From Limibacillus sp. (GTDB taxonomy: Bacteria > Pseudomonadota > Alphaproteobacteria > Kiloniellales > CECT-8803): 44,552 nucleotides of DNA. Positions 1-7,820 of the stretch are shown one piece after another (positions within the stretch are counted from its first letter, which is position 1; each line of letters starts with the position of its first letter). The DNA lies in NCBI GenBank assembly GCA_037379885.1, contig JARRJC010000015.1, forward strand, positions 1 to 44,552, given 5' to 3'. The notes beneath the pieces were generated by a model that saw only the letters and a program-made list of their open reading frames with translations, ran no database searches and was not told the origin of the DNA. The position numbers and the translations under genes are program-made.

Positions 1-116
1 TGCCGGGCCCCTTTTTCTTGTGCCGTGATCCGCCTGGGGCCCGCTTGAGGGATGCAGGGGGCCAGAGCCCTCCCACTTGGCCTCCCGCTTCTTCGCCTCC
101 AGCCCCGCGTCTCCGG
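1..116. other. window edge, no gene assigned
   Basis: No convincing gene is seen. The first bases (about 4-17) read as GC-rich sequence running straight into a T tract, which looks like the right arm of a rho-independent terminator for a gene to the left of the window. An 8-bp GGGGCCCG copy at 37-44 is the reverse complement of 4-11, but that pair has no T tract after it. The left arm would lie outside the window, so this cannot be settled. Confidence 0.3.
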
Positions 117-1676
117 TCAGCCGGCGGAGGAGGCAGCTCCCTGGATCGAGGAGGATCTCTCCGGCAGCAGGATGTCCCGGGATGCGCTCACCACTTGGTT
201 GCGCCCCGCTCTCTTTGCCTGGTAGAGCGCCTTGTCGCCCCACTCCAAGAGCTCCTCCGAGCTCTTCGGCAAGCCGTCGGCGAGCGTGGCGACGCCCAGG
301 CTGATGGTCACCTGGTTGCCCGGTGCGAGGCGGTGCTCGATCTGCGCCAATTCCACGGCGACGCGCATGCGTTCGGCGACATGGCGCGCGCCCTCAGCAG
401 GGGTGTCGGGCAGCACCGCGATGAACTCTTCGCCGCCGTAGCGTGCGAAGAGGTCGCCCGGCCGCCGCAGACAGCCATTGCAGGTCTCCGCCAGCATCTT
501 GAGGCAGCGGTCCCCTGCGGGGTGCCCATAGAGATCGTTGTAGGCCTTGAAGTTGTCGACATCGATAATCACCACCGACAGCGGCTCGCCGCTGCGTTGG
601 GCGCGCCGCCACTCGATTAACACCGTACGGTCCAGCAGCCGCCGGTTGGGCAGGCCGGTCAGCGGATCAGTGGTCGCGATCTCCGCCAGCTTTCCGTTGG
701 CGCGTTCAAGATCGAGGGTCAGGCGCGCACTCTGCTCGATGATCACGGCGAGCGGCAAAGCGATGAGCAAAGCGCAGGCGATGAAGCCCTGTAACAGAAT
801 GACCTGCTCGCGTGCGTGGCTCCCCGTGGCCAGAGCGAAGGGGCCGTCGCCGGCGATGGTGTAGTAAAGGGCCACGCCCCCCATCATGAAGATCGCCGCC
901 GCGCCGCCGGCAAAGCCGAGTTGCAGCACCGCGATCACCAGAGGAACGAAGACCAGGAAGGCGAGCCGTGGGTCCTCCCCTGCAAAAACCAGGAGGGTGA
1001 CGGAGAGTAGCACCGAGAGGACGCCAAGGCTCCGCAAACGCGCGCCCGGCGCCAGAAGCTGGAGAACCTCGTGCTTCTTCACCGCCAGCAGCAGCGGCGC
1101 CATGATCGCCATGCCCAAGGCGTCGGCCGGGTACCAGACGGTCAAGGTCTCGATGAAGTTTGCGTCTGCCATTACGCCCAGGAGGGCGCCGGCCATCAGC
1201 GCCGTGGCGGCCGGGGCGAGCAGGATCGCAAAGGATATGAAGGCGGCAAACCCGCGGCTTTTGACCACGCTGAAGTTGGGACCGAGCAGGAAACGCAAGG
1301 GATAGGCCGCGACCAGGACTTCAAAGGAATTGCAGAGCGCAAGTCCAAGCGAGAGCACCAGCGGATCGCCGGATGAGAGGTTCGCCGCGATGTTTCCAAG
1401 GAGCCCGGCAAGGATATAGGTCGCCCAGTTGCGGGAGGGTGAGCGCAGCAGAATCGCGAGAAGGATTCCGTTGCCGAGCCAAATGCTCGCCACCCTGCCG
1501 CTGCTGAGCGTCAGTTGGATGCAGCCCCAGGCGCTGATCCCGATAACCAGGGCGATCAGGAGGGCATTGATCCAAAGCCGGACCCGGTCGGGCCGTGTCG
1601 TCTTGATCCCGTCTCTCACGCTTGTTCCCTCTCCCGTGGAGCCCATTTCGGAGGGGCTCATAGGAATTCGCACCAT
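117..1676 (-). CDS. MASE1-domain diguanylate cyclase (GGDEF)
   Basis: Membrane-anchored enzyme expected to make cyclic di-GMP from two GTP. The N-terminal two thirds are strongly hydrophobic with about eight predicted membrane segments, resembling the MASE1 sensory domain. The C-terminal GGDEF domain follows a DPLTGLPNRR linker motif typical of these cyclases. The active-site loop is intact as GGEEF at residues 414-418, and an RPGD inhibitory (I-) site lies five residues before it, so product feedback is likely. No EAL domain is present. The ATG at 1676 gives 519 residues but has no good ribosome site. A GTG at 1619 preceded by GGAGAGGG is a credible alternative that keeps all membrane segments. 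The ligand is unknown. It is divergent from the dehydrogenase gene that follows. Confidence 0.9.
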   Translation of the reverse strand: MVRIPMSPSEMGSTGEGTSVRDGIKTTRPDRVRLWINALLIALVIGISAWGCIQLTLSSGRVASIWLGNGILLAILLRSPSRNWATYILAGLLGNIAANLSSGDPLVLSLGLALCNSFEVLVAAYPLRFLLGPNFSVVKSRGFAAFISFAILLAPAATALMAGALLGVMADANFIETLTVWYPADALGMAIMAPLLLAVKKHEVLQLLAPGARLRSLGVLSVLLSVTLLVFAGEDPRLAFLVFVPLVIAVLQLGFAGGAAAIFMMGGVALYYTIAGDGPFALATGSHAREQVILLQGFIACALLIALPLAVIIEQSARLTLDLERANGKLAEIATTDPLTGLPNRRLLDRTVLIEWRRAQRSGEPLSVVIIDVDNFKAYNDLYGHPAGDRCLKMLAETCNGCLRRPGDLFARYGGEEFIAVLPDTPAEGARHVAERMRVAVELAQIEHRLAPGNQVTISLGVATLADGLPKSSEELLEWGDKALYQAKRAGRNQVVSASRDILLPERSSSIQGAASSAG

Positions 1677-1827
1677 CTTGGCGGGAACTCATAAAAATTG
1701 AGTTAATTTCGCTTCTAGCCCCTGGACGCGCTGGATGCCGTCCCATCACGCTTGGCGATCTTGTTTGCGCCGCTTAGTCTGCCCCTGTTTTCCAAGACTT
1801 CTCTCAACAGGAACCGGGGGCCAGGAA

Positions 1828-2940
1828 ATGAGCGGCAATCCAAGCGACGCCATTGGAAAGCCGGGCGAAGCCGAAGGGGCCCGTCGCTTCGATCCTGATC
1901 TGCTTCAATCCTATGTCGCCGCGATCTTCGCGGGCCATGGCCTGCTGGCAGAGGACGCCGCCCGGGCGGCAAACGCGCTGGTGCGCGCGGACCTGCGCGG
2001 CATCTGGTCCCACGGCGTGGCGCGCAGTTCCATGTACTGCGGGCGGCTCGCCAAGAAGGCGGCGAACCCGCAGCCCCGGACGACGCTGGAGCGCAGGGCC
2101 GCGGCGGCGGCGCTGTTCGACGGTGACGACGGCCTTGGCATCGTGGTCGCGCCGCGCGCCATGGCGGCGGCGATAGATCTCGCCAAGGAAAGCGGAGTCG
2201 GTCTCGTCGGGGTCAAGCGCAGCGGGCACTTCGGCATGGCCGGTCTTTATGCTGAGCAGGCGGCCCAGGCGGGGTGTCTCGGCTGGGTTTTCACCAACGC
2301 CTCCCCGGCCTTGCCGCCCTACGGCGCGCGCGCGGCACACTTCGGCACCTCTCCGCTGGCCTTTGCCGCGCCGACGCCCGAAGGCATGCCGCCCTTCCTG
2401 ATCGACATGGCCATGAGCGTCGTGGCGCGCGGCAAGCTGAAGTTCTCCGCCCAGCGGGGCGAGTCCATTCCCGAAGGTCTGGCGCTCGACGCCGAGGGGC
2501 GGCCGACGACCGACGGCGCCGCCGCCTTCACCGGCGTCGTTCTGCCCTTTGGCGGGGTGAAGGGTGCTGCGCTTTCCTGGCTGATGGACCTGGCGGGCGG
2601 AACCTTCACCGGCGCCGCCCACGCCGGCCTTGCCGCCAATCCCTTCACCGGCACCGACCGGCCCCAGGGCACCGGGCACCTCTTCATTGCCGCAAAAGCC
2701 GATCTCTTCATGCCCATGGAGGACTTCCTGGAGCGCATGCGCGAGTCGATCCTGGCGGCAAAGGCACTGCCCCGCGCCGAGGGCTTCGAGGAGATCCTGA
2801 CGCCCGGAGAGCCCGAGGCGCGCTCGGAGGCCAAGATGCGCGCCGAGGGCGTGCCCTTGACCCGCGACGTGGTCGAGGACCTGGCGGCCCTGGGCGAGAG
2901 CGTCGGCGTCTCCTGGCCCGAGGCGCTGAAGCCCGTCTAA
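1828..2940 (+). CDS. Ldh-family (malate/lactate/ureidoglycolate-type) NAD(P)-dependent dehydrogenase
   Basis: A 370-residue member of the Ldh_2 family, which reduces or oxidises 2-hydroxy acids or similar substrates with NAD(P). Family marks visible include the SHG motif in the N-terminal third, GHFG in the middle, a GTSPLAFA segment matching the usual GTNP loop, and the GGVKGAALS segment matching the GG-KG glycine-rich loop. The substrate (malate, sulfolactate, ureidoglycolate, delta-1-piperideine-2-carboxylate and others) cannot be told from these motifs. The ATG at 1828 fits the family N-terminus better than a start 31 codons upstream, although the AGGA beside it is very close. The 3' end overlaps the convergent FAD oxidoreductase gene by a few bases. 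Confidence 0.85.
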   Translation: MSGNPSDAIGKPGEAEGARRFDPDLLQSYVAAIFAGHGLLAEDAARAANALVRADLRGIWSHGVARSSMYCGRLAKKAANPQPRTTLERRAAAAALFDGDDGLGIVVAPRAMAAAIDLAKESGVGLVGVKRSGHFGMAGLYAEQAAQAGCLGWVFTNASPALPPYGARAAHFGTSPLAFAAPTPEGMPPFLIDMAMSVVARGKLKFSAQRGESIPEGLALDAEGRPTTDGAAAFTGVVLPFGGVKGAALSWLMDLAGGTFTGAAHAGLAANPFTGTDRPQGTGHLFIAAKADLFMPMEDFLERMRESILAAKALPRAEGFEEILTPGEPEARSEAKMRAEGVPLTRDVVEDLAALGESVGVSWPEALKPV

Positions 2941-3839
2941 AGCCGCGTATAGGCGGTCTCGCGTCCCTCGATCCGGTCCTGGATCGCGCGGGCCGCCGTC
3001 ACGCCGTCGGCCAACGCCGTCGCGCAGCAAGGGTGAGCGCGGCGCGCCAGCTCGCCAATCGCATAGAGGCCGGGGATGCTTGTCTCGGCCGTGTCCAGCT
3101 GAGTCTTGACGAAACCCTCCGCGTCGAGCTGAGGGGCCAGGCCCGCGAGGACTTCGCTGTTCGGCTGCCAGCCATAGAGCACCACGATGCGGTCGAAGGC
3201 TTCGCCCGCCACCGTCAGTTCCGCAGGATCGAGGCTGTAGGGACCGACGCGCAGGTCCTGCGCCGCCACCGCCTTCACCAGCGCGGCCCTGGCGCGCAGG
3301 CTGCGCGCGAAGAGGGTCACGGAGGCCGCCCCCGCCGCCTTGATCAAACCATGGTTCTCAAAGGCGTTGTCCCCGCCGCCCAGGAGGGCGACGCGAAGAC
3401 CGCTGAAGTCGGTTTCGGCGATCTCGGCGCCCGGGCCGAAGATCAGGCCGGGACCGGGTGCGATTCCGCCGTCGCGCGGCCTCACGCCCGTGGCGGCCAC
3501 GAGGAAGCGGCACTCGACCTCACAGAATTCTTGGCGGTTGGTCCGCCGGTAGCGGACACGGAAACCGCCGCCGCCGCGCTCCAGCGCCGTCACCTCGGCC
3601 GAGGCTTCAACGGCAACGCCGCACTCCTCCAATTGTTGTTGGAGGGTGGCGGCAAAGGCCGTTCCAGAGGGACCGCCGGCGCCGGCCAGCCAGAGATTGG
3701 GGTAGGGACTGATGGCCTGCAGCCCGCCAACGCGCGGCTGCTTCTCCAGGATCAGGGGGCTGTAGCCCAACTGCTTGAGCCAAAGCGCGCAGCTGGCCCC
3801 TGCCGGGCCGCCACCCAGGATTACAGTCTCCGGGCTCAC
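2937..3839 (-). CDS. FAD/NAD(P)-dependent oxidoreductase, thioredoxin reductase-like fold
   Basis: A 300-residue two-dinucleotide-domain flavoprotein. The FAD-binding GGGPAG motif lies at the extreme N-terminus, a second nucleotide-binding GGGDNA motif lies mid-protein, and the C-terminal YAIGEL segment matches the family's FAD-contacting GD motif. The CxxC redox pair of true thioredoxin reductases is absent, so it is more likely a ferredoxin/flavodoxin reductase or another small-substrate reductase of the same superfamily. Two adjacent cysteines near the C-terminus (HPCCAT) lie at an unusual place and might be redox active, which is inference. It is convergent with and slightly overlaps the Ldh-type gene. 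Confidence 0.8.
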   Translation of the reverse strand: MSPETVILGGGPAGASCALWLKQLGYSPLILEKQPRVGGLQAISPYPNLWLAGAGGPSGTAFAATLQQQLEECGVAVEASAEVTALERGGGGFRVRYRRTNRQEFCEVECRFLVAATGVRPRDGGIAPGPGLIFGPGAEIAETDFSGLRVALLGGGDNAFENHGLIKAAGAASVTLFARSLRARAALVKAVAAQDLRVGPYSLDPAELTVAGEAFDRIVVLYGWQPNSEVLAGLAPQLDAEGFVKTQLDTAETSIPGLYAIGELARRAHPCCATALADGVTAARAIQDRIEGRETAYTRL

Positions 3840-4197
3840 TCTTGCTCTCGCCTCCGCGTTCTCGTCATGCCTTCAGGCGAAGTTAGTTTGCCCCAGGGAT
3901 TTGTCACCTCCCAGAGACTTTTCAGAAGGGATGGCGTAAAAAAGGAGTAGCAATAAGGCGTCTGCAAGAAGAACTATGAAAAAGCATCTAAAGTTTAAAC
4001 CATGAAGTATGAACTCATTATATTTTCTTACTGAATATTTCTACTTATTTAATTCTCTTTATCAGGGTTGAACCAACAATCTGTCGAACAATATATTAAG
4101 GCATCCAAGAATTAGAGCCGTTGCAACGTCAAACGGTTGCAGCGCCCGTCCAGGGCGTCCGGCTTTCCGAGCCATAGCAAAGGAGTGCTTCGCCACA
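3840..4197. other. AT-rich gene-free region upstream of the ATP-grasp gene
   Basis: A 358-bp gap, strongly AT-rich between about 3940 and 4105, in sharp contrast to the GC-rich surroundings. It holds a sigma70-like promoter (4068-4097) and, in the last 90 bases, GC-richer leader sequence with small inverted repeats (CCGTT/AACGG around 4113-4131 and CGCCC/GGGCG around 4143-4157). Two tiny overlapping open frames (3976-4005 and 4002-4034, nine and ten codons) are present but look like chance in AT-rich DNA. No RNA gene is recognised. Confidence 0.6.
4068..4097 (+). promoter_or_regulatory. predicted sigma70-like promoter for the ATP-grasp operon
   Basis: TTGAAC at 4068-4073 and TATATT at 4092-4097 are separated by 18 bases, close to the consensus layout. 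Transcription would start near 4104 and leave a leader of about 94 bases before the GTG start. The surrounding AT-rich DNA raises the chance of accidental matches. Confidence 0.5.
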
Positions 4198-5424
4198 GTG
4201 ACTGAAAAGAATCCCGATAAAGGCTTCGTCGCAATCCTTGGATGGAGCCTGAATGCGATTGACGCCATTGACCGCTTCGACCGCCGCTACGTGGTGGTCG
4301 CCCCGAGCTGGGCGGAGGACTATGCCCGCGAGAACGACATTCCGTTCATCGCCTGGGACTTCGACCGTCTGAACGAGCGCAGTCACGAGATCGCACAGAT
4401 CCTGAAGGACGAGGGCTGCGACGTCGCGATCCCGCTCTACGAGGAGACCGTCGAGTGGGCCGGAGCGATCAACGCCGTGCTGCTCGACAACCCGCGCCTG
4501 CTGGGCCAGTCCATGCTGTTCCGCGACAAGTCGCTGATGAAGCGCCGCGCGCAGCTGGCCGGCATCCGCGTCGGCATCTTCGAGGAGGCGGACAACCACG
4601 CCGACGTCATCCGCTTCTTGAAGCGCGTCAACCAGACGCTTCTGAAGCTGGAGGGCGACCCGAACGACCCGATTCACTTCAAGGCCTTCGATAAGGCCGG
4701 CTGTCTCGGCCACCGGACCATCCGCACGGTCGAGGATGTCGACTCGATCTCCGACGACGAGTTCCCCGCGCTTCTGGAGAGTCATCTGGATGGCTGGGAG
4801 TTCGCGGTCGAGTGCTGGATCAAGGACCGCAAGATCCAGTTCCTGAACATCTCCGAATACGTGACGCTCGGCTACTCGGTCTTCGTTCCGGCCACCCCGG
4901 AACTGGAGTCCTGGCGCGACGCCATCACCAAGGAGATCGAGAAGCTGATCGAGGCCTTCGACATCGACTTCGGTTTCATCCACCCCGAGTACTTCGTCAC
5001 CAACGACGGCACCATGTACTTCGGCGAGGTCGCCTATCGTCCGCCGGGCTTCAACGCCCTGGAGCTGATCGAGCGCGCCTATGGCTTCAACGGCTATCAG
5101 GGGCTCGTGCTGGCCTTCGACCCCAAGACCACCCAGGAAGAGCTGGACGCGTTCTTCCCGGAGCCGGTCAAGGACGCCAAGGGCCATGCCGGTTGCTTCG
5201 GCGCCTATCCGCGCCGCCGCGTGGTGAGCTACATGGAGGTCCCCGAAGAGACCGAGAATCACCCCTACTTCGAGTTCCACGAGCTGTCCCAGCCCATGGA
5301 GCAGAAGGTGACCAAGCGAACTGCTTTCGGTACCCACTGGGGTCTGGTCTACTTCTTCGGCGACAATCCTCATAAGCTGAGGGACCTGCTGAAGGCGCAG
5401 GAGGAACTGGACTTCTACGTGTGA
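4198..5424 (+). CDS. ATP-grasp superfamily carboxylate-amine ligase, substrate unknown
   Basis: A 408-residue soluble protein with the order expected of ATP-grasp ligases: an N-terminal Rossmann-like part (AILGWS, ending in CDVAIPLYEETVEWA), a lid/ATP region around K150, and the metal-binding core (HPEYFV with E264, then GEVAYRPPG with E277 and R281). The usual Asn two residues after the second Glu is Ala279 here, a variation also found in some carnosine synthase/BacD-like branches. Such enzymes join a carboxylate to an amine through an acyl phosphate. The GTG start at 4198 has AGGAG at 4181-4185. It is followed 46 bases later by a papain-like protein gene, and the two probably form one operon behind the promoter at 4068. 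The product is not known. Confidence 0.8.
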   Translation: MTEKNPDKGFVAILGWSLNAIDAIDRFDRRYVVVAPSWAEDYARENDIPFIAWDFDRLNERSHEIAQILKDEGCDVAIPLYEETVEWAGAINAVLLDNPRLLGQSMLFRDKSLMKRRAQLAGIRVGIFEEADNHADVIRFLKRVNQTLLKLEGDPNDPIHFKAFDKAGCLGHRTIRTVEDVDSISDDEFPALLESHLDGWEFAVECWIKDRKIQFLNISEYVTLGYSVFVPATPELESWRDAITKEIEKLIEAFDIDFGFIHPEYFVTNDGTMYFGEVAYRPPGFNALELIERAYGFNGYQGLVLAFDPKTTQEELDAFFPEPVKDAKGHAGCFGAYPRRRVVSYMEVPEETENHPYFEFHELSQPMEQKVTKRTAFGTHWGLVYFFGDNPHKLRDLLKAQEELDFYV

Positions 5425-5470
5425 GGCGGCCTGCCTCTCTATCCGAAGTCTCCACCGGGGGTGCCGTTAC

Positions 5471-7462
5471 GTGAGTGATCTAGACCGCCTGAGCGAAACG
5501 CTGGAGGTCGCGCTGTCCCGTTTGGAGTCGGCGCGGCCCTTCGCGAAAGCTCGTTATCAGACCGGCGTTCTCGATGTCTCCTACCGCCTGATGGCGCAGG
5601 AGGGCGGCCTGGAACGGCTTCACGCTCTGGCCCCCCGGCTGGACCAGGCGGGGATCTTCAGCGGTTCCGACTGGGACCAGCCGGAGACCCTGCAACCCCA
5701 GTTCGTCGCTAGCGCGCTGGACGCCCCGCAGCGCACCACGGTCGCGCTGGAGGCGCTCAGCCTCCTGCGCATGCTGGCGCTTGCGGGAGGGGAGCACTAT
5801 CACCCCGGAATCCACGCCGAGCACGCGCGCCACTTCCTGACCCAGGTGCTGGCGCTCAACATCAACCGCTTCTTCGGCCAGGTCGACGAAGCCGGGCGCG
5901 AGGCCGAGGGCGCGCGCCGCACGGTGGAGCGCCTGCTGCGCTATCTGGCCGCGCGGATCGGCTTCAAGGACGTGCTGGGCGCCCTGGTCAATGAAATCTG
6001 GCGCATCCTGGCACAGCGCCCCGTGAACGTGGGGCCGGTCAAGGAGATGATCACCCAGATCGCCGTCACGCTTTCGCGCGAAGGCGGGGAGGCCGGGGAG
6101 GCCCGCATCGGCGCGGACCGGCTGGTCTCCGCGCTGTTCGGCACCACCTCGGGCTGTCTGGACGACCCCGGCATCGCAGTCTACCGCGAACGGCTGTCCG
6201 GTCTGCAGGAGAGCGCCTTGCTGCACGAGGCGCACGGCTTCGCCCGCGCCATGCACGATACCGGCCTGGTCTCCGACTACCACGCGGGGTTCCTGGTCTG
6301 GGCGCTCGACGCCGGTCAGGAAAGCCTGATTCCTGAGGCCTTGGGTCTCGACCGCACCGGTCTCACCTGTTACCGCCGCCATGAAGCCCTGGTTCACGAC
6401 CTGATCCGCGCGGCTGTCGGGCCGGAGACGCCGCAGGCCGTCTATGGCCTTTCCCTGCTGCTGCAGCGGGGCATCCTGCACCATCCCCCCATCGCGCCCT
6501 CGCTGCGCCGTCAGGTGGAGCTGGAGCCGAGCGCCGAGGCGGCCGCGCGCATCGCCAGCGCCTACGGCCCTTCGGTCGAACCGAAGCGGTTCCTGACCGC
6601 CGGGGTGCTTCAGGTGCTGGGCCAGCCGCTCGGCATCGGGCAGGGCGCCAACCCCACCTGCCAGTCGGCCCGCGCCATGACGCTCTGGTCGCTGAACGAT
6701 CCGGACTACCTGCTGGACCTAATCGCCCAGGCCGCGCGTTTCGATCGGATCGAGATGTACTTCGAGGGCCAGCGCCTCAACTCCGCTGCGCTTCCGACGG
6801 GATTGACTCCCTTCGCGCCGCTGGACTCCGATCCGGTCTCCGTCGTTCTGGTGCCGCACCTGGACCGCATCTACGCCGAGATGGGACGCCGCTGCGCGGA
6901 CCGCCCGGAGGACCCGCACGTCTGGGTCAATCCGGAGTTCCACGGCTGGTGGGTCGCGCGGCACTGCTGCGTCGCGGTCGATGTCGCGAGCGGCGCGCTT
7001 CTGGCGATCGAAGACTTCCTGGCGAGCTTCCACAGCGCCTACCACCCACACTACAACGGCGGGGAACCGCTGATCCATCCGCAGCCGGCGGGGGTCGCGG
7101 TGACCGACCCCGGCGGCGAGTTCATCGGCTGGCACGCCATCGCCATCCTGCGCGTCGCACCGGATCAGGACGGCGTGATGAGGGTCTATTTCTATAACCC
7201 GAACAACGATAGCGGACAGGATTGGGGCGGCGGCGTGAAGGTCTCGACGCAGGGGCAGGGCGAAAACTATGGAGAGGCCTCGCTGCCCTTCGACCAGTTC
7301 GCAGCGCGCCTCTATCTGTTCCACGAGGCCCCGGCCAAGCCGCGCGGCGCCAAACGCCCTCCGGCCGAAGAGCTGAGCGCCATCGCCGAGCAGATCCGCA
7401 AGAGCTGGGCCGCCTACCGCGGCGAGCTCCAAGGCAGCCCCATCGCCGCCCAGGCGGAGTAG
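5471..7462 (+). CDS. uncharacterised 663-residue protein with papain-like C-terminal region
   Basis: I do not recognise a named family. The first 350 or so residues look all-helical with no signal peptide or membrane segment. The second half contains a pattern like a papain-fold cysteine hydrolase: Q391 six residues before C397 (QGANPTC, the same Gln-to-Cys spacing as papain Q19/C25), H555 in GWHAIAI, and N576 in YNPNNDSG. The order Gln-Cys-His-Asn and the spacing suggest a peptidase, amidase or transglutaminase-like enzyme, which is inference. Its partner is the ATP-grasp ligase 46 bases upstream, so one enzyme may form and the other cleave or transfer an amide bond. The GTG at 5471 is chosen as the first start after the upstream stop. 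The stop codon lies inside a 14-bp tandem repeat. Confidence 0.75.
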   Translation: MSDLDRLSETLEVALSRLESARPFAKARYQTGVLDVSYRLMAQEGGLERLHALAPRLDQAGIFSGSDWDQPETLQPQFVASALDAPQRTTVALEALSLLRMLALAGGEHYHPGIHAEHARHFLTQVLALNINRFFGQVDEAGREAEGARRTVERLLRYLAARIGFKDVLGALVNEIWRILAQRPVNVGPVKEMITQIAVTLSREGGEAGEARIGADRLVSALFGTTSGCLDDPGIAVYRERLSGLQESALLHEAHGFARAMHDTGLVSDYHAGFLVWALDAGQESLIPEALGLDRTGLTCYRRHEALVHDLIRAAVGPETPQAVYGLSLLLQRGILHHPPIAPSLRRQVELEPSAEAAARIASAYGPSVEPKRFLTAGVLQVLGQPLGIGQGANPTCQSARAMTLWSLNDPDYLLDLIAQAARFDRIEMYFEGQRLNSAALPTGLTPFAPLDSDPVSVVLVPHLDRIYAEMGRRCADRPEDPHVWVNPEFHGWWVARHCCVAVDVASGALLAIEDFLASFHSAYHPHYNGGEPLIHPQPAGVAVTDPGGEFIGWHAIAILRVAPDQDGVMRVYFYNPNNDSGQDWGGGVKVSTQGQGENYGEASLPFDQFAARLYLFHEAPAKPRGAKRPPAEELSAIAEQIRKSWAAYRGELQGSPIAAQAE

Positions 7463-7479
7463 GCAAGGCGGAGTAGGCA
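7452..7479 (+). repeat. 14-bp perfect tandem repeat over a stop codon
   Basis: Two adjacent perfect copies of AGGCGGAGTAGGCA (7452-7465 and 7466-7479). The first contains the TAG stop of the 663-residue protein. This is probably a replication-slippage duplication. Confidence 0.9.
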
Positions 7480-7540
7480 GGCAGGGCCAGCCACCTGGTG
7501 GCGGCCTTGGACGGGTCTATGGATTTTCCGAAAAAGAAAG

Positions 7541-7616
7541 TGGTGCCGCCAGGGTGACTCGAACACCCGACCTACGCATTACGAATGCGCCGCTCTACCA
7601 GCTGAGCTATGGCGGC
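7541..7616 (-). tRNA. tRNA-Thr (anticodon CGU)
   Basis: Read on the minus strand, this folds as a complete 76-base cloverleaf. The acceptor stem GCCGCCA pairs with TGGCGGC, the D stem is GCTC/GAGC, the anticodon stem GCGCA/TGCGT has loop TTCGTAA giving anticodon CGT, and the T arm GGGTG/CACCC has loop TTCGAGT. The 3' CCA is encoded in the DNA. It reads ACG (Thr). No integrase or att-like duplication is seen beside it. Confidence 0.96.
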
Positions 7617-7810
7617 TTCTCCACCTTCCGGGGCGCCGAAACGCGGTTCCCGGGAACGGAGCCCATCGCCCGCGCGGATAGCGCGGCGGCGAGCGGGCTT
7701 TATCTAATGCAGGCGCGAGTCCGGGTCAATCCTTGATCGGGCTCGGCCTGCGGTGCCAGGACGTGACCAGGCCGGACGCGACCAGGCCGGAGGTGTCCAG
7801 TAGTACGTGA
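7617..7810. other. intergenic region between tRNA-Thr and hemY
   Basis: Upstream of the minus-strand tRNA, so its promoter should lie here; a weak candidate is not clear enough to mark. The right part is a set of 15-bp direct repeats that runs into the end of hemY. No gene is supported. Confidence 0.5.
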
Positions 7811-7820
7811 TCAGGCCGGG
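7762..7820. repeat. 15-bp direct repeats at the hemY 3' end
   Basis: CGTGACCAGGCCGGA at 7762-7776, CGCGACCAGGCCGGA at 7777-7791, a degenerate 14-base copy at 7792-7805, and CGTGATCAGGCCGGG at 7806-7820. The last copy contains the hemY stop (minus strand TGA), where the other copies read TGG in the same place. Confidence 0.8.

Noticed and set aside
4-44. 8-bp inverted repeat CGGGCCCC/GGGGCCCG as a minus-strand terminator
   Set aside because: The 25-base loop and lack of a T tract in that orientation argue against it; the T tract at 11-17 fits a plus-strand terminator cut by the window edge.
1804-3030. Long antisense open frame across the Ldh-type gene
   Set aside because: GC-rich shadow: low-complexity Arg/Gly/Asp composition without any domain, opposite a clear gene. 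The same applies to other long antisense frames such as 4129-5373, 15828-17288, 23699-25453 and 27231-29006.
2937-3839. Thioredoxin reductase
   Set aside because: The fold fits but the CxxC redox motif is absent.
2274-3950. Long plus-strand frame across the FAD oxidoreductase gene
   Set aside because: It overlaps two well-supported genes out of frame and shows no domain.
7541-7616. tRNA-Thr as an integration site for a mobile element
   Set aside because: No integrase, no repeated tRNA 3' end and only core genes nearby.
7762-7820. CRISPR array
   Set aside because: The repeats are 15 bases with no spacers between and no cas genes; they are simple tandem repeats.
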